Of a stretch of DNA of 64,000 nt, positions 32,198-43,589 are shown piece after piece (position 1 is the first letter of the stretch; the number at the start of each line of letters is the position of its first letter). The stretch spans positions 3,596,001-3,660,000 of the forward strand of contig ML058387.1 in the NCBI GenBank assembly GCA_003013855.2, read 5' to 3'. Both the position numbers and the translations under genes were made by a program. This stretch comes from Liriodendron chinense. Lineage: Eukaryota; Streptophyta; Magnoliopsida; Magnoliales; Magnoliaceae. Under the pieces are notes generated by a model. That model worked only from the letters and a program-made list of their open reading frames with translations. It was not told the DNA's origin and made no database searches.

Positions 32198-33850
32198 CGT
32201 AACTCCCCGAAATTTCGGCTCTCGTGGACAACACAATGGGCCGAGTTTTCGGGTGTTTTCTGGAATGTGTTAAGGATATATTTCTACACATTCATCTTTA
32301 TTTCCCACATTCATGGCATTCATAGCAAAATGACGGAATTTAAGGTTCTTATTTTATATTTTTCTATTATAGGTTATCAACATAATGTCTTTAAATCATA
32401 CAAATTACATAATATTCTACTTTCTAGTTTCCATGGGAGGCTTATTACAAGTTACATGAAAATAAATCTACTCTACAAAGACAATAAACATAATCCATCT
32501 TCAAGCCACTTCGGCTTCATCGTCCATCATTAGCCGCCATGAAACTTCGTACACTTCAATCTGTACTTCGAGTTCGTCTAATGGATCATCACCTGCAATA
32601 ATCTGGTGGTGTTTAATAACAGCGTCCCAGGAAGGAGTGAGTTGCTCGCAATCAACTCAGTGAGGGTTACCCCCTAAGATTAGCACAATAATATCCAAAC
32701 ATAATCATACCCAACCAAAACATATATGAGAAAATCTTATTTAATGCAATGCATGATATGCATGCTCTGGCTAAGGCACCCTGACCAGATGAGACGGGAC
32801 TTATTCAAACTCTTCTCACCAGTCACTAGTGTCCCATACTACCAACCTTGGCTCATGAAGCTTCACATATTCATCAATTTCATTCCTCAAAAGGGTCCAT
32901 CATAGGTAACATATCAAACAAGGATCCCTTGGTACGTATCCAACAATGCACATGGTAGTGCCCAATTTAACATCATGGCATATAAAATCAACATCACATA
33001 CACGGTAATGCTAACACTTAATTCTTAACAATATGGCCCATACGGGCTTCATCTCTTTACATCAACGGTTTCATCAGTGTGAGGTGAAGAGGCGTTCATT
33101 AACGTAACATCCACACACATAATCCCATATCATACAACACATTATTCACCATGTTCATCATAAGCATGTAGGAATCATAAACTAAGCATATATTTCACAT
33201 AATTCTCACATAAGTATGTATACCATCATTTGACATAAAACATGGTCCATAACAATCCAAGAATTCAACGTAAACACATCCAAGAACATCGTAAGAATTC
33301 ATGATTTCATAGAGAGGTTTCAACAAACACGTTCTAAGCAAACACACAACAAAACCCAAATTCTAACCATGGAACCGACAAACAAAGAGATATTATTGTA
33401 GCCAGGCTTAGAAGAAACCCTCACCACATGAAGTTAGTTGAGTTGAGACGTTGCAAGGGCTGTGTGATTTTCCTTAGGTTCACATCCTATGATGTTTAAA
33501 GAAACACATGAAATTAGGGTGTAACTTGATAAGTTCTCACCACTATGATCATCTAGGTTTAGAATCCTACTTAGGGTTAGGGTTTAAGCTTAATCTAGGA
33601 AATAAAATTAGGGTTGGATGGTCTTACCTCCCACAAGAGCGGCGAACTCACAAGAACACAGTTGAGTTGACTCAGCTTGATTCATTTTCTTCCTCTTTCT
33701 CTCCCTTTCTTCTTTCTTTCTCTTTATTCTTCTTCTTTCTTTCTTTCTCTTGGTCTGTTATAAAGCTCCAGCGGTAGAAACATAGGGGTGAGAGATCCCT
33801 CCCGCACGGCACTCTCTCTCCCTTTCTTCTTTCTTTCTCTCTCTATTCAC

Positions 33851-33898
<48 letters not shown>

Positions 33899-34921
33899 CA
33901 CAGCCTCTCTATCTCTCTCTCTCGGCGATCTCTGAAGGAAGGGAAAGCAGATGGACGGGTTTATAGATGGTTAGGTCGGTGGGGAAAGGAGCGTCGGATA
34001 TGGGAGTCCTAGTTTGAGAGGGAGACAATGCGGATCTTCTTCTAGAAGGCTACGTCTCACGAGGACCATCCAAAGGGGAGGTAACTTCCACACGAGGACC
34101 TGAAATCGATCCCGGGCATCCATGCATCGCGATGGGCTCGATCTTAATCTGTCTTGATCTGAACGGTAGTTTGGAGCGGGCCACAATGTTGACGGCTAAC
34201 TACAAGACTTGGACCGACAAGTATTAGGTGTGATTGAGTCAAGATGGACATCTCAAATGGTTAACATGAGGCTCACCTAGGGGATGGTGTGGACCACCAA
34301 AGACGGCAGCGGTAACGCTGTAACAGCTAGCAAGGAAGAAGACCCGTAATGAAAAAGGAAACTTTCTTTCTTAGATAACGTGCATCGCATGTACACGAAC
34401 CGACCTCTACAACCCTCATGAGTGGGGAACACTATGGTGGATCTGGACCATTTGCTCCGTCCAATAGGTGGGCAACACAAAAATAACCGCTGACGAGAAA
34501 AATGAGGCAGATCCGAGTTAAGGTGGGTCACTTATGGTCTGATTTCTGATTAGGGCATTTGTAAGATGATCAGAGGGCTGAAACTCGACGTGTACGGCTA
34601 AAATATGTCTAAAAGATTATATTTGGAGTTTTGCATAAAAATGATCGTCAGAAACTATCATACTTAAAAGCGCTGGTTTAACATAAGTTTAAGTAGTGGC
34701 ATTTTCTTAATTATTTTAAAACAGTGAAATTTTCGAAATTCAATCTTTCTACGAAGTTCATGGGGTTATTTTAAGCAGTTTTTGTAAAGTGTCCCCTATC
34801 AAATCTTCTACAGATGGTCCATTGTTTTCAAAATAAAGTAAATACTCCATAATTAGTTAAAATAAAATAAAAATAAATTTCAAGAAATTTTCAAATAAAT
34901 TCAAAAATTCGGAGCGTTACA
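32198..34921 (-). mobile_element. 2.7-kb LTR-like insertion (solo LTR or LARD-type) with 5-bp target duplication
   Basis: The block is flanked by GGAGA on both sides (32193-32197 and 34922-34926). Its ends are inverted: on the minus strand it starts TGTAACGCTCCGAATTT and ends AAATTTCGGGGAGTTACG, an LTR-like TG..C(A/G) pair. It splits the gypsy relic in a way consistent with later insertion. I find no gag or pol inside, so a long solo LTR is the simplest view; a non-autonomous element is the alternative. It contains a (CT)n run at 33855-33894 and a CT-rich stretch at 33690-33760. Confidence 0.65.
33855..33894. repeat. (CT)n microsatellite
   Basis: Uninterrupted CT dinucleotides of about 40 bp inside the LTR-like insertion. 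Confidence 0.95.
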
Positions 34922-34926
34922 GGAGA

Positions 34927-35735
34927 AGACTGGGATATTAACTTCCTCCAAGTGAGAAACCAAAGCACAGGGGCATTAGAAGAAGACAAGATCGTCAAGA
35001 GGAGGGCAACCCTTCAATTTGCACACCGATCCGACTCATTGATGTAGAGATTATTGTTGGGACTAGAAAATGGATCACAAGGGACATTTTCCTGAAATGT
35101 CGAGTTTTGCTTCTCTGGGGGGCTCTGAGTAATGAAAACATTCATAGACAATCACAAGCATTCATAAAGTACACAAAAGAAGAGATATCGCAAGGCGAAT
35201 TTTATTCCAGAGATTCTGAGATCTTGTACATTCCAGGCCGTGGTCTCACACGGGCCCTTAATTACATCAAATGATCGATGATCCTTGATTAGAAGGCAAA
35301 AGACTAGCCAGCAGGGACTATGGCCTTAGAGTTTGTGGTCATGGGACCTATATATTTGCTCTGCTGTGTACTGAACCACCTTTGTATTAGTCGGATGTCT
35401 ATGTCCCATATTTTAACAGCATACCCGGGTAGAAATTGTCAGGGTTTATTACTGAGATGGACGACTGTGGGCCCGCGCCTGTCAATGTAGGGACAGGTGA
35501 CCTCGGGAAGTCCATTCTACAGTTGTGCGTACCTGCGCAGTCCAACCAGCGGATATTGTCTAGATGGGTAGGGCATCGACTGTTGTGTTGTGGCAGTTGA
35601 GTAACTGGTTTGTAGAGAGTCGAAGTTCTTTGGCCATGGTTCATTGTGGTAATCAAGGCCCTGCTGGTCTAGCTTTTGGCATAAATCGTATCATGCCTTT
35701 ACAGTGAATGTAAATGTTAGCATATTTGCATAGCT
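34927..35735 (+). other. Continuation of gypsy relic, then unassigned sequence
   Basis: The first ~150 bp read DWDINFLQVRNQ-like text with stops and appear to continue the gypsy relic cut at 32197. From about 35200 I recognise nothing. No gene. Confidence 0.35.
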
Positions 35736-35757
35736 CTGGATGTTGGCGACTCCTTTC
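35736..35757 (+). promoter_or_regulatory. Possible retrotransposon primer-binding site
   Basis: 'gttggcgactcctttctggg' resembles the TGGCGACTCC..CTGGGG motif that follows the 5' LTR in many plant Tat-lineage Ty3/gypsy elements. If so, a + strand element begins upstream and the odd DNA to the right is its leader. I could not define the LTR itself. Confidence 0.35.
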
Positions 35758-36094
35758 TGGGAAGTTACTCCGTTCATCGCGTCGAACCGAGTTAAGTCTC
35801 GAAAATGCCCGACTCCGCTCATTTAGAGTTCTCGAAACGTTCGTTTGGCTATTAAATTGCGTCCGGAATGCTCGAAATACCTAAGACAGGCTCCGACGGA
35901 CCCTGAGAATACTCAGAATTGAGCCTGGTGCACCTGCTGACATATTCTGCAATTGGCTGATTTTTTGGGTGCGTGAGACTTGATTTACGGGTGCGTGAGG
36001 CTCCACACACCTGTAAATTCAATGTCGATTTCAAGATGAATTTAGGGGTGCGTTAGTGTATATTCAGGATGCGTGGGTCCGTTTTTCACCAACT

Positions 36095-36953
36095 TTGATT
36101 CTGGCTGAATTTACAGACGCGTGGGGCTGAATTGACGGATGCGTGGGGTACTTTTGGATGCGTGAGGTCCCTTTTACAGATGCGTTAAAGTACATGAAAT
36201 TCAGACCTGTAGCAGCGTGTCTGTGCCTGGAAATAGGATTCCGGTGAATGGAAAGGTGTTCCGGCGAGGATTCCGGTGGGTTTTTTGGGTTTCCGGCAGC
36301 GGCGGCTCTCTCTCTCCTTTTCTGTCGTGTGTAAATGAGCGGGACGAGGGGTATTTATAAGTGAACTCGGCCAATAGGAAGCTGCCACGTATCACGCATC
36401 TGTCAAATGCCCGCAACGCACCTGTTTATTTAATTGCAAGTGTCCGAAAATCATACGGGTGCGTGGGGTTTAATTGCCGGGTGCGTGAGGCTTCACGCAC
36501 CTGCTAATTCAATGTCGATTTCAAGACGAATTTAGGGGTGTGTTGGTCGGTTTTCAAGGTGCGTTGAGTGCGTGGGCCTTCGCAAATGTCGGGCCAACGT
36601 GCAGTTTTTAAGGGTGCGTTGGATGCATGAGGTGCTTAAATTTCAGGATGCGTTGGACACGTAAATGTGGGCTCCACCGACTGGGTTTTAATTTTTGGAG
36701 GGTTTGCGGGGCCCGTTTCATTGCGCAATCACTTGCATTGTTCATCATAAATAGTGACGGAGTTGCAGGTCCATTTTCGGGCTGTTCCGAACATGGTGAT
36801 CGGCGGGGCCCACTAGGGAATTTGGCTAAGTCTAGGGAAGTCGCGTACGCTTTCGTTTTGCGTGCGCCGGGAGGCGTTCTTCACGTGATTCCTTCAGAAT
36901 TATATGGTTATTTGACTTATTTTAAGAATGTCTACTATTTGGGACCCCAACAG
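36095..36953 (-). repeat. 857-bp direct repeat, left copy (LTR-like)
   Basis: About 97% identical to 38994-39850 (I count roughly 24 differences, mostly transitions). The sharp right border reads 'gggaccccaaca'; on the minus strand that is a TGTTGGGGTCCC start. Near 36351 the minus strand has a TATAAATA box with a CCAAT-type word (CCTATTGG) about 20 bp ahead of it, as expected for an LTR promoter. The left border is at 'gattctggctg'. Orientation and LTR status are inferred. Confidence 0.6.
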
Positions 36954-37021
36954 ATGCCCTTCCGGTGGGTCGCGGCGGGCGCATGATCGGCTGGTGCGAC
37001 GCACCGGACTTTTCGGGTCCC

Positions 37022-37031
37022 ACTATAAATA
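37022..37031 (+). promoter_or_regulatory. TATA-box-like sequence
   Basis: 'cactataaatagacgag' is a strong plant TATA context on the + strand, about 950 bp ahead of the unrecognised ORF that starts at 37979. No transcription start can be proved from sequence. Confidence 0.4.
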
Positions 37032-37978
37032 GACGAGACAGCTCATTCTCGTATTTCACTGTTCTTTACCAGACATTTTCACATCAAGCCCACGCACCTT
37101 TTTATTCTCCAACGCATCCAAAAACTGTCTCCAACGCGTCTATTTAATCCGTACGCACCCACTTATTTAAGGTAGAAGTGATTTCAGGGGTGCGTTGGAT
37201 GCACACGCACCCTATATTTTGGATTTAGAACTTTGAATATTGCTCTTTTTGGATGCGTAGGGTGTTATGCACCTGTAAATCTTTTGAATTGTGGACATCC
37301 CGAGTTTTTGGGCGCGTGGAGGGGTCTACGCACCCTTCGTCAACTCTAAGCAAGCCTTGGTGCTTAACGCACCATGAAATTGGGTTTGAGTTGATTTTTT
37401 AAGGGTGCGTTGGGAGCGTACGCACCCAGCTGATGAACTTGGCCGAAAAGGATGTATTTATTGGGTGCGTGAGGCCTCAAGCACCCTTCGTCGATTTGGT
37501 TCGAGATATTGCCCTTCACGCACCCGGAAATCGGGGTTGCATAAGTTAAGGGTGCGTTGGGTCTCACGCACCTAGAAATATGATTTTGTTATCCTCTCAA
37601 ATTTCGGGGTGCGTGGAGACTCACGCATCCAGCGTACAGGACTGGTAAAATTTTGTTTTAAGTAATCTTCTTCGAAGCTAGATATTTAAGTGTATGATTC
37701 CCTTAACATCTGCCTCGTATTTGGGCACACATATTCGGCTTTTGAAGAGGCGTAGGGTCTCATAGACTTTCGAGCTTTCTAGATCGCATTAGTTTTTGGA
37801 GGAAATACCTACGGTGACCTTAAGTAATGTTTCGAGTGTACCTGAGCATGTCTTCTTGCCCCTTCTCTCTCTCCTCTTTCTTTTTGACTTCGCTCGATTA
37901 GTTTTTTCCTGCTTCCCCTTTTTTCTCTCTTTTGTCGGAGTGCTGTATCGGTTCATCAGCCTTGTTTCCTGGCAGATG

Positions 37979-38437
37979 ATGGTCGTAACACGTGCTTCCC
38001 TCCGTGAGGCCCGCGACTGCCTGAGGCGACTTCTAACTGCTCTAGACCACCCCGAGGCTTGGTCATCTCTTGCCAGTCAATGCGATGAGGTGGCCGAAGC
38101 CTTGACTCATCTCGGCGTTAAATCCCTCCCCATTCTCCGAGCTATTCAGAATGTCTCAGCGATGGCCTCCATCTCAGATGAGCGTAAGGAGGCCATCTCT
38201 AGCTTCATCGGCGATTCTTCCCTTTTGGAGGAATTGGCGGTCCTGGAGGCGGCGGAGCCTTCTTTGGCTGCTTCTTTCCTATCTCTGTCGAAACGTCTCA
38301 GCTTCCTGAAAGAGGAGAAGAGGGAGAGCAGGCGGTTTCTAGCTTGGCTTGTCCCATTAGCGGAGGCCGATCGAATACCCGGATCGCCGCGCCGGCATCT
38401 GGAGAATGGTCAGGGAGGCCATGTGAGAACATGACGA
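37979..38437 (+). CDS. Unrecognised helical protein, probably part of a retroelement
   Basis: The ORF is open from further upstream, but ATG 37979 (MVVTRASLREARDCLRR after the first Met) is the likely start, giving about 150 residues. It is Leu/Ala/Ser/Glu-rich and predicted to be all alpha-helix, with amphipathic segments such as ALTHLGVKSLPILRAIQ, SFIGDSSLLEELAVLEA and LSLSKRLSFLKEEKRESRR. No known domain. Beyond the stop, another frame holds similar helical text (LAIDVSIIRNYANAEHLNF, LVDLIFKEGQVRV) to a TGA near 38607, so the true protein was longer and has a frameshift near 38390 and a stop at 38422. It lies between the two 857-bp repeats, so it may be cargo or an extra ORF of that element. 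Base composition is GC-richer than its surroundings. Confidence 0.4.
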
Positions 38438-38993
38438 CCTGGCGATCGACGTCTCGATCATAAGGAACTATGCGAACGCTGAGCACCTGAATTTCAATCT
38501 CGTGCAACAGTGTATTTCCATTTTGGTGGACTTGATCTTCAAAGAAGGCCAGGTCCGGGTGAAGGTTGATGAGTTGAAGGCTCGGGTTCTTCCGCTGACG
38601 CAGGACTGAGGCCCTTGCTCTCTGGTTTTGGGGAGGGATCCCCACAATTTTGAGTCGTCTTACATTGACTGAGTCATCTGGGAAGAGCGTCCCCCTGTTA
38701 GGACCCAAACCTGTGCTTGTACGAACAGGGATGTGATCGAGCCTCTACCAAGGGCTTACCCCCTTTCTTAATGGCCTTGAAGAGTGGGATGTCATTCCTG
38801 ACGTATTCTGAGCCTTGACGACTTCCTGATACCTGTGGAAGAAAAGGTAGATAATTAGTATTTTGCTCCGAACCTCATGCGGTATCCTTTCTCTTAGTAC
38901 TTCCTATATTACATCGTCCCTCTAATGGGGCGTTTACAAAATATGATGATAGACTTCCATCAAGTATTATATCAAGTATTATATCTGCAATGG
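38438..38993. other. Frameshifted continuation of the helical ORF, then gene-free
   Basis: Up to about 38607 helical coding text persists in another frame. After that nothing is recognised; 'atcaagtattat' is tandemly repeated at 38957-38980. Confidence 0.4.
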
Positions 38994-39850
38994 TGATTCT
39001 GGCTGAATTTACAGACGCGTGAGGCTGAATTGACGGATGCGTGGGGTACTTTTGGATGCGTGAGGTCCCTTTTACAGATGCGTTAAAGTACATGAAATTC
39101 AGACCTGTAGTAGCGTGTCTGTGCCTGGAAATAGGATTCCGGTGAACGGAAAGGTGTTCCGGCGAGTATTCCGGTGGGTTTTTTGGGTTTCCGGTAGCGG
39201 CGACTCTCTCTCTCCTTTTCTGTCGTGTGTAAATGAGCGGGACGAGGGGTATTTATAGGTGAACTCGGCCAATAGGAAGCTGCCACGTATCATGCATCTG
39301 TCAAATGCCCGCAACGCACCTGTTTATTTGATTGCAAGTGTCCGAAAATCATACGGGTGCGTGGGGTTTAATTGCCGGGTGCGTGAGGCTTCACGCACCT
39401 GCTAATTCAATGTCGATTTCAAGACGAATTTAGGGGTGCGTTGGTCGGTTTTCAAGGTGCGTTGAGTGCGTGGGCCTTCGCAAATGGCGGGCCAACGTGC
39501 AGTTTTTAAGGGTGCGTTGGATGCGTGAGGTGCTCAGATTTCAGGATGCGTTGGACACGTAAATGTGGGCTCCACCGACTGGGTTTTGATTTTCGGAGGG
39601 TTTGCGAGGCCCGTTTCATTGCGCAATCACTTGCACTGTTCATCATAAATAGTGACGGAGTTGCGGGTCCATTTTCGGGAGGTTCCGAACATGGTGATCG
39701 GCGGGGCCCACTAGGGAATTTGGCTAAGTCTGGGGAAGTCGCGTACGCTTCCGTTTTGCGTGCGCCGGGAGGCGTTCTTCACGTGATTCCTTCAGAGTTA
39801 TATGGTTATTTGACTTATTTTAAGAATGTCTACTATTTGGGACCCCAACA
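38994..39850 (-). repeat. 857-bp direct repeat, right copy (LTR-like)
   Basis: Second copy of 36095-36953 with the same 'gggaccccaaca' right border and the minus-strand TATA box (near 39250). The left border adjoins 'atatctgcaatggt', unrelated to the flank of the other copy. Confidence 0.6.
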
Positions 39851-40690
39851 ATTATCTATCCTGATGATAGGCATGATTTCATTAAATGAGCGAAATGACC
39901 CTGATGAGCGAAAGAGGACTCGAGTGAGGGGCAAAAATTGTCTCTGATTGACTGGACCATAGTTATGGTCCCACCTGAGCTAGATGGACCAGAAGAGTTG
40001 CAATACATCGGATATGAGCCGAGAGAAGCCGCATCCGACACCAACAGTTGGGCCTCACAGAATTTTCCAAGAATGGCTCAAGCTTTTTTTTTTTTTTTTT
40101 TTATTTATAAATTTCCAAGCTAATTGTAAAATTTACTATGCGAAAGTGTCTGTAGTTTTAAAGGGTCAGAGTTCTTGGGGATTTGCAGAGTTCTTGGAGA
40201 TTTGCAGTAATCTCTACATCCCTTCTTATAAGACAGAATCAACAAATCTAACTCAAAGACAAAAATCATGGAAATATATAATGGCATTGTGAGCCGCATT
40301 GAAAGTTATTTCAAAAGAGATTAATTTCTCCATGAAGACTAGAAAGCTGAAAGGATGGGGATTAAGGAGGCTTGATAGCTAGAAAGCATATATAAGCAAA
40401 ACGACGCTTGCATGACAGCGGTTTTGACTTATCATGCTAAAATGAACTCCAAAAACGAATGAATGGGGTGGATTTCTCACAAACATCATGGTGGCCCCAC
40501 TTAACATCCCAGTGCTGGGACTTCATGCGGGAAACCCGCGTCCCGCATTCGGGGATCGGGATCTTTTATGATCCACGTGAAGTAGCTTCGACGAACCACA
40601 GGCCTTCATTAAAGAGATCTTGGCCGTCCAACCCGAGAGATTTTCGACAACTGTACATCCACATGGATGATATTTCAATCTCTGCTGAGG
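39851..40690. other. Gene-free stretch
   Basis: No gene. T-run at 40084-40102; 'gagttcttgg(g/a)gatttgcag' tandem duplication at 40170-40208. Confidence 0.45.
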
Positions 40691-40721
40691 GGAGCGAATT
40701 AGGTGTTACCCGGGAAACAGT

Positions 40722-41192
40722 TTAGTGGGTGTTACCCCACCGTATGGCCCACATGGATGATATTTTGTATATCCACACCGTCCATCCGTTTCTGGTGCTC
40801 ATTTGAGGATGGCGTTCAAAAAATTATGTAGATTCAAATCTCAAGTGGACCATACCACTGGAAACAGTGGTGATTGAGTGCCCCACCATTAAAATTTTCA
40901 AAGAGCCCATCGTAAGGTTTTGGTAATTTTAATTTGCAATCCAAGCTTTTTTTTTTATAATATCAAGAAGATCTAGAAAGAGGAAAATATAAAGATCAGG
41001 TTGATCCAACACTTTTGTGGCCCATAAAAAGTTTTTAATGGCCTTTAATCACTGTATCCAGTGGTATGGTCCACCTGAGATTTGTATCTTCTTTGGGTTT
41101 GGTATCACGTCTACCGAAAAACAGATGGACGGCGTGGATATGTAAAAAATACATCAATATGGGCCCCACCCGGTTAGGGTAACACCCACTAA
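40722..41192. mobile_element. MITE family A, copy 1 (471 bp, complete)
   Basis: Ends are inverted: TTAGTGGGTGTTACCC (40722-40737) and GGGTAACACCCACTAA (41177-41192), 16 of 16 matching. Inner arms also pair ('ggaccataccactgg' / 'ccagtggtatggtcc'; 'gtccatccgttt' / 'acagatggacgg'), so the whole element folds back. A further word 'gcgaattaggtgttaccc' lies just outside the left end (40694-40711) and suggests a longer original terminus. No coding potential. Confidence 0.8.
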
Positions 41193-42085
41193 GGTTTTAA
41201 AGACGAACCAGCTTAGGGAGTAGGCTGTTTACGTGATCCAACTCTCGTTATACAAACGGGATTTCTACGTCTGAAAACCTTATAAATCTGATAGTGTGGG
41301 TAGCAATCAAATACGCACAATCAGAGTAAGAAATCGAGTTAGAAAAAGTGAATGCACAATCAGAGAGAGAGAGAGAGTTGTCCAATTCGCTGATTCGGGT
41401 TCATTGTCTTGCTGGGTGTGAGAGAAAAGAAAGGAAGACAAGAAGAGAAAAGAAAGGAAGAGAAGAAAAACAGAAGGAGAAAGAAAGAAGAAGAGAAGAA
41501 GAACAAGGAAGGAGAATCGTGGCCGAGCGACACCAAGCTGAGTCCAGGCTGATTTTGGGTTTAGTCAGCAACACCACACTAGGTAATCTTTCTCTCCAAT
41601 TTTTTATAATTTAAACTTTAGGTTTTGCACTCCTTCAGATGTAGTGACTCGATGAGTTGACTCACTGAGTCAAGGTTAATTTGCATCAAATCAAGTGGGT
41701 GATCTTCCTACTTTCTAAATTCTTATGAATTAGAATATTTTTCTTGAATTTTTATTGCTTTTATCCCAGCCGTTTTTCGAAATTTTTACCCAAATCATGC
41801 TTCCTACTTTATGTGAGGGTTAAAAGTGACTGAATCCCTTGGTTCCATAACAGCGAAGAAGCCCATGTTTAGGCGTAGGACTCAAAATTCATCCTCTTCT
41901 GTTATTCAGCTGTTTCATATGATTGAAAACGGTGTATAGGGAAGCGCCCACCCTTTAAATTGTTTCCCTTGGTTTGGCCCACCTGAGTCACGAATTATCC
42001 TGATTTTTAGTCCTTCCGCCTAATGGTTCTGTGGATTTTATATAATCACAATTTCATAAGCTAGTGGATTGTTGGCAGCACCCGG
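41193..42085. other. Gene-free stretch with GA-rich tract
   Basis: 41358-41515 is nearly pure purine (GAGAGA, then GAAAGAAGAAG words). The 88-codon ORF over it is a low-complexity Arg/Glu/Lys string. A border 'cactag|gtaatctttct' at 41583 looks like a splice donor, so a purine-rich leader exon is possible. Confidence 0.4.
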
Positions 42086-42546
42086 TGTCATGACGTGGCC
42101 CAAGCTTTGTAGGACCCATCATGATGTATATGTTTTATCCACACTATCGATCCATTTTACCAGCTCATTTAGGACATGAGCCCAAAGATGATGTAGATTC
42201 AAAGCTTAAGTGGACCATAAAACAATGGAGATTGAACAACCACCATTGAAAACTTCTTAGGAGCCGCAGGAGCTTTGAACCAAGCTTATATTCGTGATTT
42301 CCCTTCATCCAGGTTTGTTTGACCTTATGAACAAGTTGGATGGCAACTAAAACATCAGGATGGGCCTCAAGAAGATTTTAAGTGCGGCCATTCGATCCCC
42401 ATTGTTTTCTATGGTGTGTTCCACTTGAGCTTTGTATCACAATAATTTTTCTAACATGCCCTAAACTGAGCTGTAAAAAATGGATGGACAGCATGGATAA
42501 AACACATACATCACAATGGCCCTGAGCTTGGGCCATGTCCCGACAC
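42086..42546. mobile_element. Foldback MITE (family B), complete copy
   Basis: Arms TGTCATGACGTGGCCCAAGC (left) and GCTTGGGCCATGTCCCGACA (right) are inverted with few mismatches. Inner pairs include 'gatgtatatgttttatccac' against 'gataaaacacatacatc', and 'aagcttaagtggacca' against its complement near 42420. Non-coding. Confidence 0.7.
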
Positions 42547-43231
42547 ATGATAGCTCCACGGGGAGTGATGCAATTGACTTCCAACCAATCACAATATTAT
42601 GTATATGAAATCCACTCCACCCGATAGATGTGTAATCCTATGTCAGGCCAACAACCAAAAATTCAGGTTGACATATGATTCAGATGAGCTACACCAAAGA
42701 AGACAGTTATGATTGATGAAACATCTACTATAGATTTTTTTACGGAGTTACTATGATGATTACATGAAATTCACTCGAAACCATTAGATGAAAAAAATAG
42801 AAAGACCTATAGTCCAAAAGTCAGGACAATATGTGAGGTTTGGATGCCTTTAATATAAGGTATTTTAGGCTTGTCTAATGACCATAGTGGGGTGTGTGCA
42901 CGTGGGATGCGTTGGATGCCACACAAAACTTTCCAACATTTGTGTTTTCCGTTCATCCAGTTCTTTGTGAGCTTTAGACCCATGATTTTATGTGGGCAAA
43001 CACTAAGGCAAAACAGTTTGGAATGTAGGCATCCATTGTACACTTTTTCCATGTAGTCATGACGGGGCCTGATTATTTATTTATTTATTTATCTATACTT
43101 AAATATTGTGATTGGTCAATACAAAGCTCAAGTGGACCAAACCATGATGTCCACTGTTCCCACAGTGACAAAGAGGTGGATGAATGAACATCCTGCGAAA
43201 GTCTTTGGCAGGCGTAACATGCGCCCAAGAC
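42547..43231. repeat. Dispersed repeat also found at 44.5 and 45.65 kb
   Basis: 'catatgattcagatgagctacaccaaag..gacagttatgat' (42670-42710) matches 44640-44680, and 'gaggtttggatgcctttaatataaggtatttt' (42835-42867) matches 45656-45688. These shared pieces show a larger non-coding repeat family. No gene. Confidence 0.55.
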
Positions 43232-43529
43232 GGTGCCACCTTGCCGTGGGGCCAACCTTGATGTATGTATTCTGTATCCACGCCCATTCATTTTTTTTCA
43301 TATCATTCAATTCTATTATCTCCAAAATGAAACAAATCCAATAATCAGGTGGACCATACCATAGGAAACATTGGTGATTGATTAGTAATGAGCCACAAAA
43401 GTTCTGAATCAAGCTGATAATTGGATCTGATTCAGTTTTTGGATAATGCCCTAAAATGACCTGGTAAAAAAGAGTGGACAGAGTGGATACAGAATACATA
43501 CATTAAGGTGGCCCACGGTAAGGGGCACC
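43232..43529. mobile_element. Foldback MITE (family B-like), 298 bp
   Basis: Ends GGTGCCACCTTGCCGTGGGG and CCCACGGTAAGGGGCACC are inverted. 'gatgtatgtattctgtatcc' pairs with 'ggatacagaatacatacatt'. Non-coding. Confidence 0.7.
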
Positions 43530-43534
43530 ATCTT

Positions 43535-43568
<34 letters not shown>
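43535..43568. repeat. (GT)n microsatellite
   Basis: Uninterrupted GT dinucleotides, 34 bp, directly beside a MITE end. Confidence 0.95.
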
Positions 43569-43570
<2 letters not shown>

Positions 43571-43589
43571 AAATGGTACTATGAGTTCA

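Larger units (their letters stand above)
35940..37650. repeat. Block dense in GGTGCGT / ACGCACC motifs on both strands
   Basis: Thirty or more copies of G(G/A)(T/G)GCGT(G/T)(G/A)G or its complement are scattered every 20-60 bp. From 37090 to 37640 they pair as short inverted repeats, e.g. 'gggtgcgttgggtctcacgc acc' near 37551-37573 and 'gggtgcgttggatgcacacgcaccc' near 37187-37211. The block is not a regular tandem array and has no long ORF. Part of it (36095-36953) recurs at 38994-39850. Confidence 0.8.

Noticed and set aside
38298..38708. 136-codon minus ORF opposite the helical ORF
   Set aside because: Antisense shadow of the + strand coding frame, with no domain of its own.
41348..41614. 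88-codon ORF of Arg/Glu/Lys
   Set aside because: Translation of a purine-only tract; no protein-like composition outside it.
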